Assembly (NCBI RefSeq): GCF_036898465.1
Contig: NZ_JARUMJ010000001.1
Coordinates: 3,844,001-3,908,000, forward strand
Direction of reading: 5' to 3'
From: Streptomyces sp. B21-105
GTDB taxonomy: Bacteria; Actinomycetota; Actinomycetes; Streptomycetales; Streptomycetaceae
Length of the DNA: 64,000 nucleotides
Below the pieces are notes generated by a model. That model made no database searches, was not told the origin of the DNA, and saw nothing but the letters and a program-made list of their open reading frames with translations. The stretch's first letter is position 1, and every line of letters starts with the position of its first letter. Both the position numbers and the translations under genes were made by a program. Positions 1-9,270 of the stretch are shown here, piece by piece.

Positions 1-639
1 CTGGTCCTGTTCGCGGCGGTCCAGGCCGGTCCAGCGGCGGCCGGAGTGGGCGATGGTGACGCCGACCTCGAGGAGCTGGCGGCGGTCGTACCAGCCGCGG
101 AGCTTGGGTCCGACGACGGCCACGTCGTCCCGGCCGAGTTCGAGTTCGTTCTCCACGACGCGCAGCAGTTCGGCGAGGGCGTCGGGTTCGGGGGCGCTGT
201 CGTCGTGCAGCAGCCAGAGCCACTGGACGGGCTCTCCGTGCGGGAGTTCCGGCAGGTCGTAGGCGTCGTCGCGCCAGGTGCGCGTGACGGGGTCCCAGCC
301 GCTGGGGCGCTTGAGGTAAGGCAGTTCCTCGGGGGTGAGGACGGGGGCCGTGCGGTGGGCCTCCTCGACGGCCTGGCCGAACCCGGTGCGCCGGGCGAGG
401 TGCAGGACGCGGTCGTCGCCGAGGGCTTCGGCGACCAGTCGCGCGGAGTCGTCCGAGCTGCCGGTGTCGGCGGCCATGACGGACTGGACGGGGCGCTCCT
501 GGCCGAGCAGCCCGGCGAGCGCGTCGGGCAGCCAGCGGGCACCGTCGTGGGAGACGATCACCGCGGTCACTACATGACGCGGGAACTCAGGTGTGGCAGC
601 GCCGTCTTGGCGGGCTGCCGTGTGGCTGTGCACGGACAT
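1..639 (-). CDS. Family 2 glycosyltransferase, N-terminal part (runs off the left edge)
   Basis: The visible 213 codons begin at an ATG reading MSVHSHTAARQDG and continue past position 1, so the C-terminus is missing. Residues from about 25 match the GT-A nucleotide-binding start of family 2 glycosyltransferases (VTAVIVSHDG, then TGSSDDSARL and an acidic LLHDDSAPEPDAL, the likely metal/nucleotide-sugar motif). In Streptomyces the protein at this place beside whiB is a very long membrane glycosyltransferase, so multiple membrane segments are expected beyond the edge; that part is inference. A GTG at 570 is an alternative start, but the ATG gives the longer N-terminus I associate with this family. 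Same strand as whiB, about 210 bp downstream of it. Confidence 0.8.
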   Translation of the reverse strand, partial: MSVHSHTAARQDGAATPEFPRHVVTAVIVSHDGARWLPDALAGLLGQERPVQSVMAADTGSSDDSARLVAEALGDDRVLHLARRTGFGQAVEEAHRTAPVLTPEELPYLKRPSGWDPVTRTWRDDAYDLPELPHGEPVQWLWLLHDDSAPEPDALAELLRVVENELELGRDDVAVVGPKLRGWYDRRQLLEVGVTIAHSGRRWTGLDRREQDQ

Positions 640-846
640 CGAGGTACGGGCCCCGGTTCGCTGGACTGCGGTGGACGCCTGCGCCGTGTGGGTGCGGCGG
701 GGTGTCTCGGACGAGCGCCCACACTATCGGCTGGGCAGGGCGACGGCCCGCCGCCTGTGGACAACCCACCTGCGACGGGCCGCTCGGACCCCTGTGCCTC
801 ACTGTCGGCGTGCCGTGCCGCCGCTCCTGCGCTCGGCGGGCGGCGC

Positions 847-1116
847 TCAGACCGCGGCTTTCTTCAGTCGGCGACGCTCGCGCTCGGACAGGCCGCCCCA
901 GATGCCGAATCTCTCGTCGTTCGCGAGGGCGTACTCGAGACATTCGGAGCGGACCTCGCAGGCGAGGCAGACCTTCTTGGCCTCGCGGGTGGATCCGCCC
1001 TTCTCGGGGAAGAAGGACTCGGGATCGGTCTGGGCGCAGAGCGCGCGCTCCTGCCAGCCGAGTTCCTCGTCCGCGTCGTCGACGTCGACCAGCAGTTGCT
1101 GCACCAGCTCGGTCAT
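847..1116 (-). CDS. whiB: WhiB, sporulation iron-sulfur transcription factor
   Basis: An 89-residue WhiB-family protein. Four cysteines at positions 27, 50, 53 and 59 (C-X22-C-X2-C-X5-C) would bind a [4Fe-4S] cluster. The GIWGG turn at 71-75 is followed by a basic tail (ERERRRLKKAAV) for DNA contact. The N-terminus MTELVQQLLVD and the whole length match the developmental WhiB itself rather than a generic Wbl protein. In Streptomyces WhiB acts with WhiA at shared promoters to start sporulation septation. It is transcribed alone, leftward, away from the cysteine dioxygenase gene. Upstream there is a long non-coding leader with a good promoter. Start is the only ATG that gives the full family N-terminus. 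Confidence 0.96.
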   Translation of the reverse strand: MTELVQQLLVDVDDADEELGWQERALCAQTDPESFFPEKGGSTREAKKVCLACEVRSECLEYALANDERFGIWGGLSERERRRLKKAAV

Positions 1117-1190
1117 GTGCGCCCCTCGCTCTGTCTTTCGCGTCCCCGTGACGTGGCCGTTACCGATTCCGGCTGAACGACACGAGTGAA

Positions 1191-1220
1191 ATTACAAGTG
1201 TGCTGCTCCGGGCGAGTCAA
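1191..1220 (-). promoter_or_regulatory. Candidate vegetative-type promoter of whiB
   Basis: On the minus strand TTGACT (1220-1215) is followed after 18 bp by TGTAAT (1196-1191). This is a near-consensus HrdB-type -35/-10 pair, placing transcription start about 70 nt before the whiB ATG. whiB is known from the literature to have more than one promoter; which one this is cannot be told from sequence. Confidence 0.6.
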
Positions 1221-1848
1221 GCTGAGATCTGCTATTGGGCCCCTTATTCACTCTGCGGAACCAAGGCCGTGCGGTAAGTGTTCAAATCGCCATAAACCTT
1301 GACACGCAGATGGAGCCCCGGAGGGCCGCCGGCCCCGCGCGGTGCTTGTGCGGGGAAAGACGCCCAGAGGTTCGATCTCGTTGCGGCACGCGCGCGGAAG
1401 CGAAGCGGATCACAGCCCGATCACGGATCGCCGTGCGGCTCGCGCCCGGCATGTGCGCCATGTGTCCCGGTCGGTGGGTGCACAAACCTTTCACCTCGGA
1501 GATGAACCTGATGAGGTGAACCACGTCCCACATCCTGGGTGTCGAGTTGACAGTGGAGGTGTGAGCCGCTGTCCTAGTGGGCATGCTCGCGAACTTGGCA
1601 CTCACCTCGACCGGCTCCGCCGGGTCCCACGGTGCTGCCCGCGCTCGCTGTAGCTGTTGTCGCTGTTCCAGCTGTTGAGCCCAACGCGCTCCGGCTGTAC
1701 CCGTCGAGTCCACCGCGACTCGGCAGCTGTCTCCCTCCGGCCCGCACCAGGGCCTCGCTGATCCACCCGTGATCCGGGCGGACGGTACGCGGCACCCCGC
1801 CGGCCCCCACGTTCTTCCACCTCTTCCTCCGAGGAACCACCGCACCCC
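1221..1848. other. Long intergenic region between whiB and cysteine dioxygenase
   Basis: About 730 bp in all separate the divergent whiB and dioxygenase starts. No reading frame here looks like a real gene. The whiB-proximal part is unusually AT-rich for the window and holds the whiB promoter. A TTGACA at 1547-1552 on the plus strand, with TCCTAGTGG some 20 bp further on, is a weak candidate promoter for the dioxygenase gene. The length suggests additional regulator binding, but I see no clear inverted repeat. Confidence 0.4.
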
Positions 1849-2370
1849 ATGAACAGCGACAGCGACCTCCAGATCGCCGGCGACATCCTCGAAGTCCCGC
1901 ACCTCCTCCAGGCGCCGCGCGAGCACCCGGCCACCGTGGCCGAGTTCGTCGGCCTGGCCCGCTCCGTCGCGGAAGACCGCTCCCAGTGGGAGCACCTGGT
2001 CCGCTACGACGCGACGACCCGCTGGTACCACCGGCTGCGCACCGGCCCGGGCTACGAGGTGTGGCTGCTGTCCTGGCTGCCCGGCCAGGGCAGCGGACTG
2101 CACGACCACGGCCCCTCCTCCGGGGTGCTCACGGTCCTGGAGGGCGGGCTGACCGAGCGCACGGAGCGCGGCAAGCGGGTGCTGGCGGCCGGCGCCCAGC
2201 GGGTGTTCGCGCCCGGGTACGCGCACGAGGTCGTCAACGACGCGCTGGAGCCGGCGGTGAGTCTGCACGTGTACTTCCCCGGACTCACGGAGATGCCCAT
2301 GCGCACCGCGTCGCGGAGCGCCTCGGCCGGCGCGTCCGCCGCCGTGGCCTGCACGGCCCTCGGCGCGTAG
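1849..2370 (+). CDS. Cysteine dioxygenase type I (bacterial form)
   Basis: A 173-residue cupin oxidising L-cysteine to cysteine sulfinate with ferrous iron and O2. The iron ligands are visible as HDHG (His85, His87) and His126 in APGYAHEVV; Tyr142 in HVYFPG fits the catalytic tyrosine. The residue matching mammalian Cys93, which cross-links to that tyrosine, is Gly here, as is usual in bacterial enzymes. Length is normal. The last 20 residues are Ala/Ser-rich tail. The gene stands alone, divergent from whiB, with a 265-bp gap before fbiA, so it need not be co-transcribed with the F420 genes. Start ATG is preceded by a GAGGAAC ribosome site. Confidence 0.9.
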   Translation: MNSDSDLQIAGDILEVPHLLQAPREHPATVAEFVGLARSVAEDRSQWEHLVRYDATTRWYHRLRTGPGYEVWLLSWLPGQGSGLHDHGPSSGVLTVLEGGLTERTERGKRVLAAGAQRVFAPGYAHEVVNDALEPAVSLHVYFPGLTEMPMRTASRSASAGASAAVACTALGA

Positions 2371-2635
2371 GGGCGCGGGGGCTTTGCGGGCGCGAGGCGC
2401 TGCCGGGGACCTCTGCCGCTCCGACGTCGTCGCCATGCCGTCGGACGTTCGTCGGGGCGGTCCGTGATGGCGGTCCGTCCGTCGTCCGTCGGGGCGTCTG
2501 CCGGGTGCCTGTGGGGGCGTCGGCGGGAGTGGGCGGGGGGCGAGGCGCTCGGGCGGGTGAGCGGGATGTCCACAAGCGGCCCGTCGTCCACAACCGGCCG
2601 TCGCGCTGTCGGCGCCGCCTGCGAGACTTGCCGTC

Positions 2636-3595
2636 ATGCGCATTGTGGTTCTGGCAGGCGGCATCGGCGGTGCCCGGTTCCTGCGCGGTCTGAAGCAGGC
2701 CGTGCCGGACGCGGACATCACGGTCATCGGCAACACCGGCGACGACATCCATCTCTTCGGGCTGAAGGTCTGCCCGGACCTCGACACGGTGATGTACACG
2801 CTCGGCGGCGGCATCAACGAGGAGCAGGGCTGGGGGCGGTCCGACGAGACCTTCCACCTGAAGGAGGAGCTCGCGGCGTACGGAGCCGGACCGGGGTGGT
2901 TCGGGCTGGGCGACCGCGACTTCGCCACGCACATCGTGCGGACGCAGATGATCGGCGCCGGATATCCGCTGAGCGCGGTCACCGAGGCGCTGTGTGACCG
3001 GTGGAAGCCGGGAGTGCGGCTGATCCCCATGACGGACGACCGGGTCGAGACGCATGTCGCCGTCGAGGTCGACGGCGAGCGCAGGGCCGTGCACTTCCAG
3101 GAGTACTGGGTGCGGCTGCGCGCGTCGGTGCCGGCTGTGGCCGTCGTACCCGTCGGCGCCGAGCAGGCCAAGCCGGCGCCGGGGGTGCTGGAGGCGATCG
3201 CCGAGGCGGACGTCGTCCTCTTCCCGCCGTCGAATCCGGTCGTCTCCGTGGGCACGATCCTCTCCGTGCCCGGCATCCGTGAGGCGATCGCCGAGGCCGG
3301 CGTACCGGTGGTGGGCCTCTCCCCCATCGTCGGCGACGCCCCGGTGCGCGGTATGGCCGACAAGGTGCTGGCCGCGGTCGGCGTCGAGTCGACGGCCGCG
3401 GCGGTGGCCGAGCACTACGGCTCGGGGCTGCTCGACGGCTGGCTCGTCGACACGGTGGACGCGGGTGCCGTCGGGCGGGTGGAGGCGGCGGGGGTCCGCT
3501 GCCGGGCCGTCCCGCTGATGATGACCGACCTCGACGCGACCGCGCAGATGGCGCGGGAGGCGTTGCGGCTGGCGGAGGAGGTGCGGGCGGCATGA
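2636..3595 (+). CDS. fbiA: 2-phospho-L-lactate transferase (F420 biosynthesis)
   Basis: A 319-residue CofD/FbiA protein that joins a phospho-lactyl/phosphoenolpyruvyl nucleotide to the deazaflavin Fo, forming (dehydro-)F420-0. The N-terminus [18 protein letters not shown] is the signature dinucleotide-type loop, followed by NTGDD (about 33-37) and [11 protein letters not shown], all typical of CofD. The stop overlaps the next start (ATGA at 3592-3595), so it is translationally coupled to fbiB, as in most actinobacteria. The start codon lies close behind an AGACTTG-like stretch without a strong ribosome site, so a leaderless mRNA is possible. Confidence 0.95.
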   Translation: MRIVVLAGGIGGARFLRGLKQAVPDADITVIGNTGDDIHLFGLKVCPDLDTVMYTLGGGINEEQGWGRSDETFHLKEELAAYGAGPGWFGLGDRDFATHIVRTQMIGAGYPLSAVTEALCDRWKPGVRLIPMTDDRVETHVAVEVDGERRAVHFQEYWVRLRASVPAVAVVPVGAEQAKPAPGVLEAIAEADVVLFPPSNPVVSVGTILSVPGIREAIAEAGVPVVGLSPIVGDAPVRGMADKVLAAVGVESTAAAVAEHYGSGLLDGWLVDTVDAGAVGRVEAAGVRCRAVPLMMTDLDATAQMAREALRLAEEVRAA

Positions 3596-4926
3596 GCGGG
3601 TCCTCCGGGAACGGCTACCGGGTCTGGGCGGTGGCCGGGCTGCCCGAAGTGCGGGCCGGCGACGACCTCGCCAAGCTGATCGCCTCGGCCGAGCCGCAGC
3701 TCGCCGACGGGGACGTGCTGCTCGTCACCTCCAAGATCGTGTCCAAGGCGGAGGGCCGGATCGTCCGGGCGGACGACCGGGAGGCCGCGATCGACGCCGA
3801 GACGGTCCGGCTCGTGGCCCGGCGCGGAGCGCTGCGCATCGTCGAGAACCGGCAGGGCCTGGTGATGGCCGCCGCGGGCGTCGACGCCTCCAACACCCCC
3901 GCCGGGACGGTGCTGTTGCTGCCCGAGGACCCCGACGCGTCCGCGCGGGCGCTGCGGGACGGGCTGCGGGACGCGCTCGGCGTCGACGTCGGCGTCCTCG
4001 TCACCGACACCTTCGGGCGTCCGTGGCGGGCCGGGCTCACGGACGTCGCGATCGGCGCCGCCGGCGTACGGGTGCTGGACGACCTGCGCGGCGGCACGGA
4101 CGCGTACGGCAACCCGCTCAGCGCGACGGTCGTCGCCACGGCTGACGAACTGGCCGCCGCAGGCGACCTCGTGAAGGGCAAGGCGGCCGGGCTGCCCGTG
4201 GCCGTGGTGCGTGGACTCGGGCACGTCGTCGTACCCGACGACGACACGGCGGCGTCCGCGGAGGCCGCCGCCGGCGCCCGGGCCATGGTGCGCGGCGCGC
4301 GCGACGACATGTTCCGGCTCGGGACCTCCGAGGCGGTCCGGCTGGCCGTGACCCAGCGTCGGACCGTGCGCTCCTTCACCGACGAACCGGTCGACCCCGG
4401 AGCGGTCCGGCGGGCGGTGGCGGCGGCCGTCACCGCGCCGGCGCCGCATCACACCACGCCGTGGCGGTTCGTGCTGCTCGAGTCGCAGGCGTCGAGGATC
4501 CGGCTGCTGGACGCCATGCGGGACGCGTGGATCGCCGATCTGCGCGGGGACGGCAAGTCCGAGGAGTCCATCGCGAAGCGGGTGCGGCGGGGCGACGTCC
4601 TGCGCCACGCGCCGTATCTCGTCGTCCCCTGTCTGGTGATGGACGGCTCGCACACCTACGGGGACGCCCGGCGGGACGCGGCCGAGCGGGAGATGTTCGT
4701 GGTGGCGGCCGGCGCCGGCGTGCAGAACTTCCTGGTCGCGCTGGCCGGCGAGCGACTCGGGTCCGCGTGGGTGTCGTCGACGATGTTCTGCCGGGACGTG
4801 GTCCGGGAGGTCCTCGAACTGCCGCAGGGCTGGGATCCGATGGGCGCGGTGGCGGTCGGACACGCGGCCGAGGAGCCGCGGGTCCGCGGGGAGCGGGAGG
4901 TGGCCGACTTCGTCGAGGTGCGCTGA
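3592..4926 (+). CDS. fbiB: Coenzyme F420 gamma-glutamyl ligase / F420-0 reductase, two-domain FbiB
   Basis: A 444-residue fusion. Residues 1 to about 245 are the CofE-type ligase that adds glutamates to F420-0 with GTP ([21 protein letters not shown]). About 250-440 are an FMN-dependent nitroreductase fold ([35 protein letters not shown]). The actinobacterial C-terminal domain reduces dehydro-F420-0 and promotes long polyglutamate tails. The gene overlaps fbiA by 4 bp. No frame break; length is normal for the family. Confidence 0.95.
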   Translation: MSGSSGNGYRVWAVAGLPEVRAGDDLAKLIASAEPQLADGDVLLVTSKIVSKAEGRIVRADDREAAIDAETVRLVARRGALRIVENRQGLVMAAAGVDASNTPAGTVLLLPEDPDASARALRDGLRDALGVDVGVLVTDTFGRPWRAGLTDVAIGAAGVRVLDDLRGGTDAYGNPLSATVVATADELAAAGDLVKGKAAGLPVAVVRGLGHVVVPDDDTAASAEAAAGARAMVRGARDDMFRLGTSEAVRLAVTQRRTVRSFTDEPVDPGAVRRAVAAAVTAPAPHHTTPWRFVLLESQASRIRLLDAMRDAWIADLRGDGKSEESIAKRVRRGDVLRHAPYLVVPCLVMDGSHTYGDARRDAAEREMFVVAAGAGVQNFLVALAGERLGSAWVSSTMFCRDVVREVLELPQGWDPMGAVAVGHAAEEPRVRGEREVADFVEVR

Positions 4927-5024
4927 CCGCTCGCTCGTCCGACCCTTTGCCTTGTCCGGCTTCTTCCTCTCGTCCGACATCTCCTTTTGACCGACTCCTT
5001 CTCGTACGACCCGGGACTTCGCCT

Positions 5025-6029
5025 GTGGCAGGACGCTTCTCTCCCCGGCCCACCCGCACCACCGTGCGCGGCGGTCATGTCGGTGTGCCCTCCGGGGTGC
5101 CCCGGCAGGCTCCGGCACCGGGGCGGGTGCGGCACTGGGCGCCCGAGGGTCCGCTCGACCTCGGGCTGGTGCTCGGGCCGCTGCGCCGCGGGCCGGGTGA
5201 TCCGACGTTCCGGGCGACGCCGGACGGGTCCGTGTGGCGGGCCAGCCTCACTCCCGCCGGGCCGGGGACGCTGCGCGTGGCCGCCCACGACGGGGCGGTG
5301 CGCGCCGAGGCGTGGGGGCCGGGGGCGGAGTGGCTGCTCGAGCAGCTGCCGGAGCTGCTCGGGGCGGCGGACGCGCCGGAGGCCTTCGAGCCCCGCCATC
5401 GCGTGGTGGCCGTGGCCCGGCACCGGCGTCCGGGGCTGCGGCTGACGCGGACCGGGCTGGTGCTGGAGTCGCTGATCCCGTCGATCCTGGAGCAGAAGGT
5501 CACGACGGACGAGGCGTATCGGGCGTGGCGGCTGCTGGTCCGGGGGTTCGGCGAACCCGCGCCCGGACCCGCGGCCGACGGGCGGCTGTGGGTGATGCCG
5601 GCGCCACGGACATGGGCGCTGATCCCGTCGTGGGAGTGGCACCGGGCGGGCGTCGACGACAAGCGGGCGTCGACGATCCTGCGGGCCGTCCGGGTGGCGG
5701 GGCGGCTGGAGGAGTCGCTGCGGATGGAGCCGGCCGCGGCGCAGGCCCGGCTGGAAGTGGTGCCGGGGATCGGGCCGTGGACGTCGGCGGAGACCGTGCA
5801 GCGCAGTCACGGCGCGGCGGACGCGGTGACCGTGGGGGATCTGCATCTGCCGGGGATCGTGGGATGGGCGCTGGCCGGGGACCGCGACGCCGACGACTCG
5901 GTGATGCTGGAGTTGTTGGAGCCGTATGCGGGGCAGCGGCACCGCGCGGCCCGGTTGATCCTGCTGAGTGGGCGGACGCCGGCTCGGCGGGCGCCGAAGA
6001 TGCCGCGGTGGGACATCGGGACGTTGTGA
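5025..6029 (+). CDS. AlkA-type DNA-3-methyladenine glycosylase (HhH-GPD)
   Basis: A 334-residue base-excision-repair glycosylase. The HhH-GPD core sits at about 155-310: EQKVTTDEAYRAW (start of the core), hairpin LEVVPGIGPWTS, then the catalytic Asp in VTVGDLHLP. The N-terminal 150 residues fit the AlkA-like N-domain. I chose the GTG at 5025 (VAGRFSPRPTRTT), about 100 bp after fbiB; the upstream sequence in this frame has no better start with a ribosome site, so the first residues are uncertain. It could be co-transcribed with fbiB but no functional link is known. Confidence 0.82.
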   Translation: MAGRFSPRPTRTTVRGGHVGVPSGVPRQAPAPGRVRHWAPEGPLDLGLVLGPLRRGPGDPTFRATPDGSVWRASLTPAGPGTLRVAAHDGAVRAEAWGPGAEWLLEQLPELLGAADAPEAFEPRHRVVAVARHRRPGLRLTRTGLVLESLIPSILEQKVTTDEAYRAWRLLVRGFGEPAPGPAADGRLWVMPAPRTWALIPSWEWHRAGVDDKRASTILRAVRVAGRLEESLRMEPAAAQARLEVVPGIGPWTSAETVQRSHGAADAVTVGDLHLPGIVGWALAGDRDADDSVMLELLEPYAGQRHRAARLILLSGRTPARRAPKMPRWDIGTL

Positions 6030-6094
6030 GGGCCCCGCTCCGCGCGGAGGGGGCGCGCCGGGCGCACCACGAGGGCGAGCCGCTCCAGAGGGGC

Positions 6095-6232
6095 TCACCA
6101 CGCGGCCGGTGCGCTTGTTGGTGCGCGAGGAACGGCACCCCCCGCCGCCCTGACCACCGGTTTGGGCGTGCGCACCGTGAGCGGGCGCAGCCGGGTGCCC
6201 TTGCCGGCGACCAGGAGGATCGCTTCTGTCAC
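6095..6232 (-). pseudogene. Remnant N-terminus of a sugar-1-phosphate nucleotidyltransferase
   Basis: From a GTG at 6232 the frame reads VTEAILLVAGKGTRLRPL, then TPKPVV, which is the nucleotide-binding start (G-X-G-T-R-L-R-P-L, PKP) of mannose-1-phosphate guanylyltransferase / glucose-1-phosphate nucleotidyltransferases, normally about 360 residues. After RAAG the frame is wrong, but one frame over the expected VPFLAHQ continues. The run of six G at this spot suggests a 1-2 base slip. Homology then stops abruptly and the rest of the gene is absent. In the Streptomyces locus I recall, a full-length gene of this family sits between the glycosylase and the amidase on this strand, so this looks like a deletion scar. 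Confidence 0.75.
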
Positions 6233-6388
6233 CTTCGTCTCCGCTTCCTGCCGGGACCGGGCGAACTGTCTTTCGACCGGCCGGTGTATGCAGACCGTCG
6301 TACGGCGACTTCCAGGCTGTCGGCGTTGCGTCCCGGCCCCTGCAGACCGTCCCCAGGACGGCGAGACGATGTGACGGCGAGACGGCGA

Positions 6389-6414
6389 GGCCGACCGGGG
6401 TGAACCGGTCGGCC
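6389..6414 (-). terminator. Hairpin downstream of the PGRP amidase gene
   Basis: GGCCGACCGG (6389-6398) and CCGGTCGGCC (6405-6414) form a perfect 10-bp stem with a 6-base loop, about 50 bp past the amidase stop. It is the only strong structure in the otherwise empty 6233-6462 stretch and probably ends that transcript. Confidence 0.55.
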
Positions 6415-6462
6415 AGGACGTCTCATCTCGTCGGTGCGTCAGCGCTCCCGCTCCTCCGCGCT

Positions 6463-8301
6463 TCAGCGTCCCTGGTAGCCCGCCGAGGTCGAGCGGGCCG
6501 AGCCGAGCTTGCCGTAGAGCTGTTTGCCCGGGCACTCCGTGGCGAACCCGTCACGATGGCCGGAGATCACGTTGAGCCGTACGTTCCTGCCCTTCGCGTA
6601 GAGGTTGCCGCCGCCGGACTTCAGGTAGGTCTTCCCCTTCGGGTTCGCCCCGAAGAGGCCGAGCTTCCACGCCGTCAGCCGGGCGACGGCGTTGACCGCG
6701 GCGGAGTTCGGCTTGGCGGACGTGAACGTGCCGAGGACGGCGATCCCCATGCTGTTGGTGTTGAACCCGAGGGTGTGGGCGCCCAGGACCGGCTTCGCCA
6801 CTCCCCCGGCACGGCCCTCGTAGATCCTGCCGCACTTGTCGACGAGGAAGTTGTAGCCGATGTCCCGCCAGCCCATGCTCCTGACGTGATAGCGGTAGAT
6901 ACCGCGGATGACGGACGGGGCCTGTGAGCACGAGTAGCCGTTGCCCGACGCCGTGTGGTGGACGAACGCCGCCTTCACCGTCGTCGTGTAGCGGAAACCG
7001 CTCTCCCGCAGTTTCTCGTCGGCGCCCCAGCCGCGGCGGGTGATGATGCCCGGGCGCGGGCCGATGTACGGCTTCGCCCGCTGGGCCGCGGTCAGCTCGG
7101 ACCCGCGCAGGGCGAGCAGTTCGCGTTCGGTGCCCGCGCGGTCCAGTGCCGGGATCTGTTCGGCGCCGAGCGGGGCGAGGGAGGCGTTGGCGGCGGACGC
7201 CTGGGTCACCTCGGCGGACAGCCCGGTCGCCGACTTCGTGTCGGCCGCGTTCTCCGCGTCGACCGGATCGCCCGGCTCGACCGCATCATCCAACCCGCCC
7301 GGCTCGACCGGCTCGTCCAGCCCGCCCGGCTCGACCGGCTCGTCCAGCCCGCCCGGCCCGCCCGGCACGACCGGCCCGCCCGGCCCGCCCGGCACGACCG
7401 GCCCGCCCGGCTCGCCCGGCACGACCGGCTCGCCCGGCACGACCGAGTTGAAGTCGTCCAGGGGTTGTGACGCCTCCGGGGGTTCGGGGGCGACCGCCCG
7501 GCCCGTCCGGGTGGTCAGCGCGCGGCCGCGCGGTGGGCCCGCCTGGACCTGTTCGGGCGCCGCCGCCCCCGGGTCCACCAGTTCCAGGTGCAGGCCGGAG
7601 GGCAGCGGTGCGGTGGCCGTGAGGTTCTGGGCACCCCGGGCCGTGTCCTCCGTGCGGCGTTCGGTGTCCGGATGGACGCGGATCTCGACGCCGTCGGAGT
7701 CGCCGACCCAGAGCGGGGCGGTGGCTCCGCGGACCCGCCCGGAGGCGCTCTCGGCCGTGCCGGGGTCGGCGCCGTGGTCGGCGTTGTGGGTCTCGACGTC
7801 CTGCCAGCCGGACCAGGAGTCGGCGCCGGTACGGCGGATTCGGACCTGGACGCGGCCGTGCAGTTCGGCGGCCGGGTCGTCCCAGACGACGCCGAGGAGA
7901 GAGAAGCGGCGGACGTCCCGCCGGGGCAGGCCCTGCACCGCCGCGCCGGCGAGAGCGCGGTCGCGGGTGAGGGGAGCCAGGGGCAGCGACTGGGTGCTGC
8001 CCGGGAGTTCGTGGCGGGCGGAAAGTTCGTGGCGGGCGGGAAGTTCGGGATGGGCTGGGCGGGCGGGAAGTTCGGGATGGGCTGGGCGGGCGGGGAGTTC
8101 GGGGAGCTCGCGGAGCTCCGGGCGGTCGGGAAGGGATCCCGTGGTCGCGGTGTCGGGGCTCGTGGCCCTGGTCGTCCCGGTGGGCGCCGCCTCCGCGGTC
8201 GGCGCGGGTCGCACCGTCGCCGCGTTGGCGGGCGGCGTCAGCGGGAGGGCGAGAGCCGCCGCACAGGTGACACCGATCGAGGTAGCAAGCAATCCACGCA
8301 T
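6463..8301 (-). CDS. Secreted peptidoglycan-recognition protein / N-acetylmuramoyl-L-alanine amidase
   Basis: About 612 residues. The start MRGLLATSIGVTCAAALAL begins a classic signal peptide ending near ANA; an ATG at 8325 would add eight residues. The C-terminal ~190 residues are an Amidase_2/PGRP domain: GWGADE, VHHTASGN (zinc His), YHVRSMGWRDIGYNFLVD, GAHTLGFNTNSMGI and SGHRDGFATECPG (second His and Cys ligands), so the zinc site looks complete. Between lie a long beta-type domain (about 110-270) and low-complexity linkers made of repeats (PELPARPAH near the N-terminus; GGPVVPGGP and GLDEPVEPG in the middle). Predicted to act outside the membrane on the stem-peptide bond of murein. Divergent from the next gene. 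Confidence 0.9.
   Translation of the reverse strand: MRGLLATSIGVTCAAALALPLTPPANAATVRPAPTAEAAPTGTTRATSPDTATTGSLPDRPELRELPELPARPAHPELPARPAHPELPARHELSARHELPGSTQSLPLAPLTRDRALAGAAVQGLPRRDVRRFSLLGVVWDDPAAELHGRVQVRIRRTGADSWSGWQDVETHNADHGADPGTAESASGRVRGATAPLWVGDSDGVEIRVHPDTERRTEDTARGAQNLTATAPLPSGLHLELVDPGAAAPEQVQAGPPRGRALTTRTGRAVAPEPPEASQPLDDFNSVVPGEPVVPGEPGGPVVPGGPGGPVVPGGPGGLDEPVEPGGLDEPVEPGGLDDAVEPGDPVDAENAADTKSATGLSAEVTQASAANASLAPLGAEQIPALDRAGTERELLALRGSELTAAQRAKPYIGPRPGIITRRGWGADEKLRESGFRYTTTVKAAFVHHTASGNGYSCSQAPSVIRGIYRYHVRSMGWRDIGYNFLVDKCGRIYEGRAGGVAKPVLGAHTLGFNTNSMGIAVLGTFTSAKPNSAAVNAVARLTAWKLGLFGANPKGKTYLKSGGGNLYAKGRNVRLNVISGHRDGFATECPGKQLYGKLGSARSTSAGYQGR
7262..7446. repeat. Tandem repeats coding the Gly/Pro linker of the amidase
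   Basis: Two interleaved 27-bp-type units (around CCGGCTCGACCGGCTCGTCC and CGGCCCGCCCGGCACGACC) repeat about three times each. Unit length is a multiple of three, so the reading frame is kept and the protein gains GGPVVPGGP / GLDEPVEPG copies. A second cluster lies at about 8017-8105, coding PELPARPAH. Confidence 0.8.
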
Positions 8302-8441
8302 GCCACCGATCCTGGGCATAGTCATACTTTTCTGTCCATCGGGGAGTTGACGGACCGTCGGGATGCGTTCCGCCGAACCGGTGGCCCCGGACGGGCCCCG
8401 GGACCGCTGTCGCGGGGCGCGCGGCGCGTAATCTTGCGTGG

Positions 8442-9200
8442 GTGACTGCCACCGATCGCACCCCCGCCGACCTGCTGCGTTCCGCGCTCGCCGCCGATCC
8501 CGCGCGCCCCCTGGTGACCTTCTACGACGACGCCACGGGCGAGCGGGTCGAATTGTCCGTGGCCACGTTCGCCAACTGGGTGGCCAAGACCGCCAACCTC
8601 CTCCAGGACGGACTCTCCGTCGAGCCCGGCGACCGGGTCGCGCTGTTGCTGCCCGCGCACTGGCAGACGGCGGTGTGGCTGCTGGCGTGCGCCTCGGTCG
8701 GCGTCGTCGCGGACGTGGAGGGCGACCCCGGCCGGGCCGACCTCGTCGTCGCCGGGCCCGGCCGGTTCGAGGCGGGGCTGGCCTGCCGGGGCGAGCGGTA
8801 CGCGCTGTCGCTCGCCCCGCTCGGGCGCCGGTTCGTGCCGGGGCCTCCCGAGGGGTACGAGGACTACGCGGTGAACGTGCCGAGCTTCGGGGACCGTTTC
8901 GCGCCCTACGCTCCCGTGGACCCCGAGGAGCCCGCGCTGATCGTGGCCGGGGCGGAGTACACCGGCGCGGAGATCGTGGAACGCGCGCGGGCGGAGGCGT
9001 CGGAGCTGGGACTGACGGGGCCCGGGGCGCGGCTGCTGTCGGGGCTGCCGTACGACACCTGGGAGGGGCTCAGCGCCGGGCTCTACGCGCCGTTGGCGAG
9101 CGGGGGGTCGGTGGTGCTCTGCCGGAACCTCGCGGAGGCCGGCGAGGAGGTCGTGGCGAGGCGGATCGAGGCGGAGCGGGTGTCTGCGACGGCTCGGTAG
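8442..9200 (+). CDS. TIGR03089-type protein, N-terminal AMP-binding-fold homologue
   Basis: A 252-residue protein starting at GTG 8442 (VTATDRTPADLLRSAL). It resembles the first third of acyl-CoA synthetases / AMP-binding enzymes: VTFYDDATGERVELSVATFANWVAKTANLLQ and PGDRVALLLPAHWQTAVWLLA are standard for the N-subdomain. The Ser/Thr/Gly-rich ATP loop expected afterwards is replaced by IVAGAEYTGAEIV, and the rest of the enzyme is absent. The family is conserved at this size in actinobacteria, so this is a real short gene, not a truncation, and probably not a working ligase. It sits before a run of wall-assembly genes. Role unknown. Confidence 0.75.
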   Translation: MTATDRTPADLLRSALAADPARPLVTFYDDATGERVELSVATFANWVAKTANLLQDGLSVEPGDRVALLLPAHWQTAVWLLACASVGVVADVEGDPGRADLVVAGPGRFEAGLACRGERYALSLAPLGRRFVPGPPEGYEDYAVNVPSFGDRFAPYAPVDPEEPALIVAGAEYTGAEIVERARAEASELGLTGPGARLLSGLPYDTWEGLSAGLYAPLASGGSVVLCRNLAEAGEEVVARRIEAERVSATAR

Positions 9201-9270
9201 CCATGGGCCCACCCGGCCCCCCGCCGCAGTGGGGGCGAGGTAGGCGGGGGCTGCCGCTGTCGGGCCTCCG

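Noticed and set aside
1282..3363. Long open frame on the minus strand across the dioxygenase and fbiA genes
   Set aside because: It is the mirror frame of GC-rich genes; its product has no family features and it overlaps two well-supported genes.
8442..9200. The short AMP-binding-like gene as a truncated pseudogene
   Set aside because: Actinobacteria carry a family of this exact size, and the frame and start are sound, so it is kept as a real gene.
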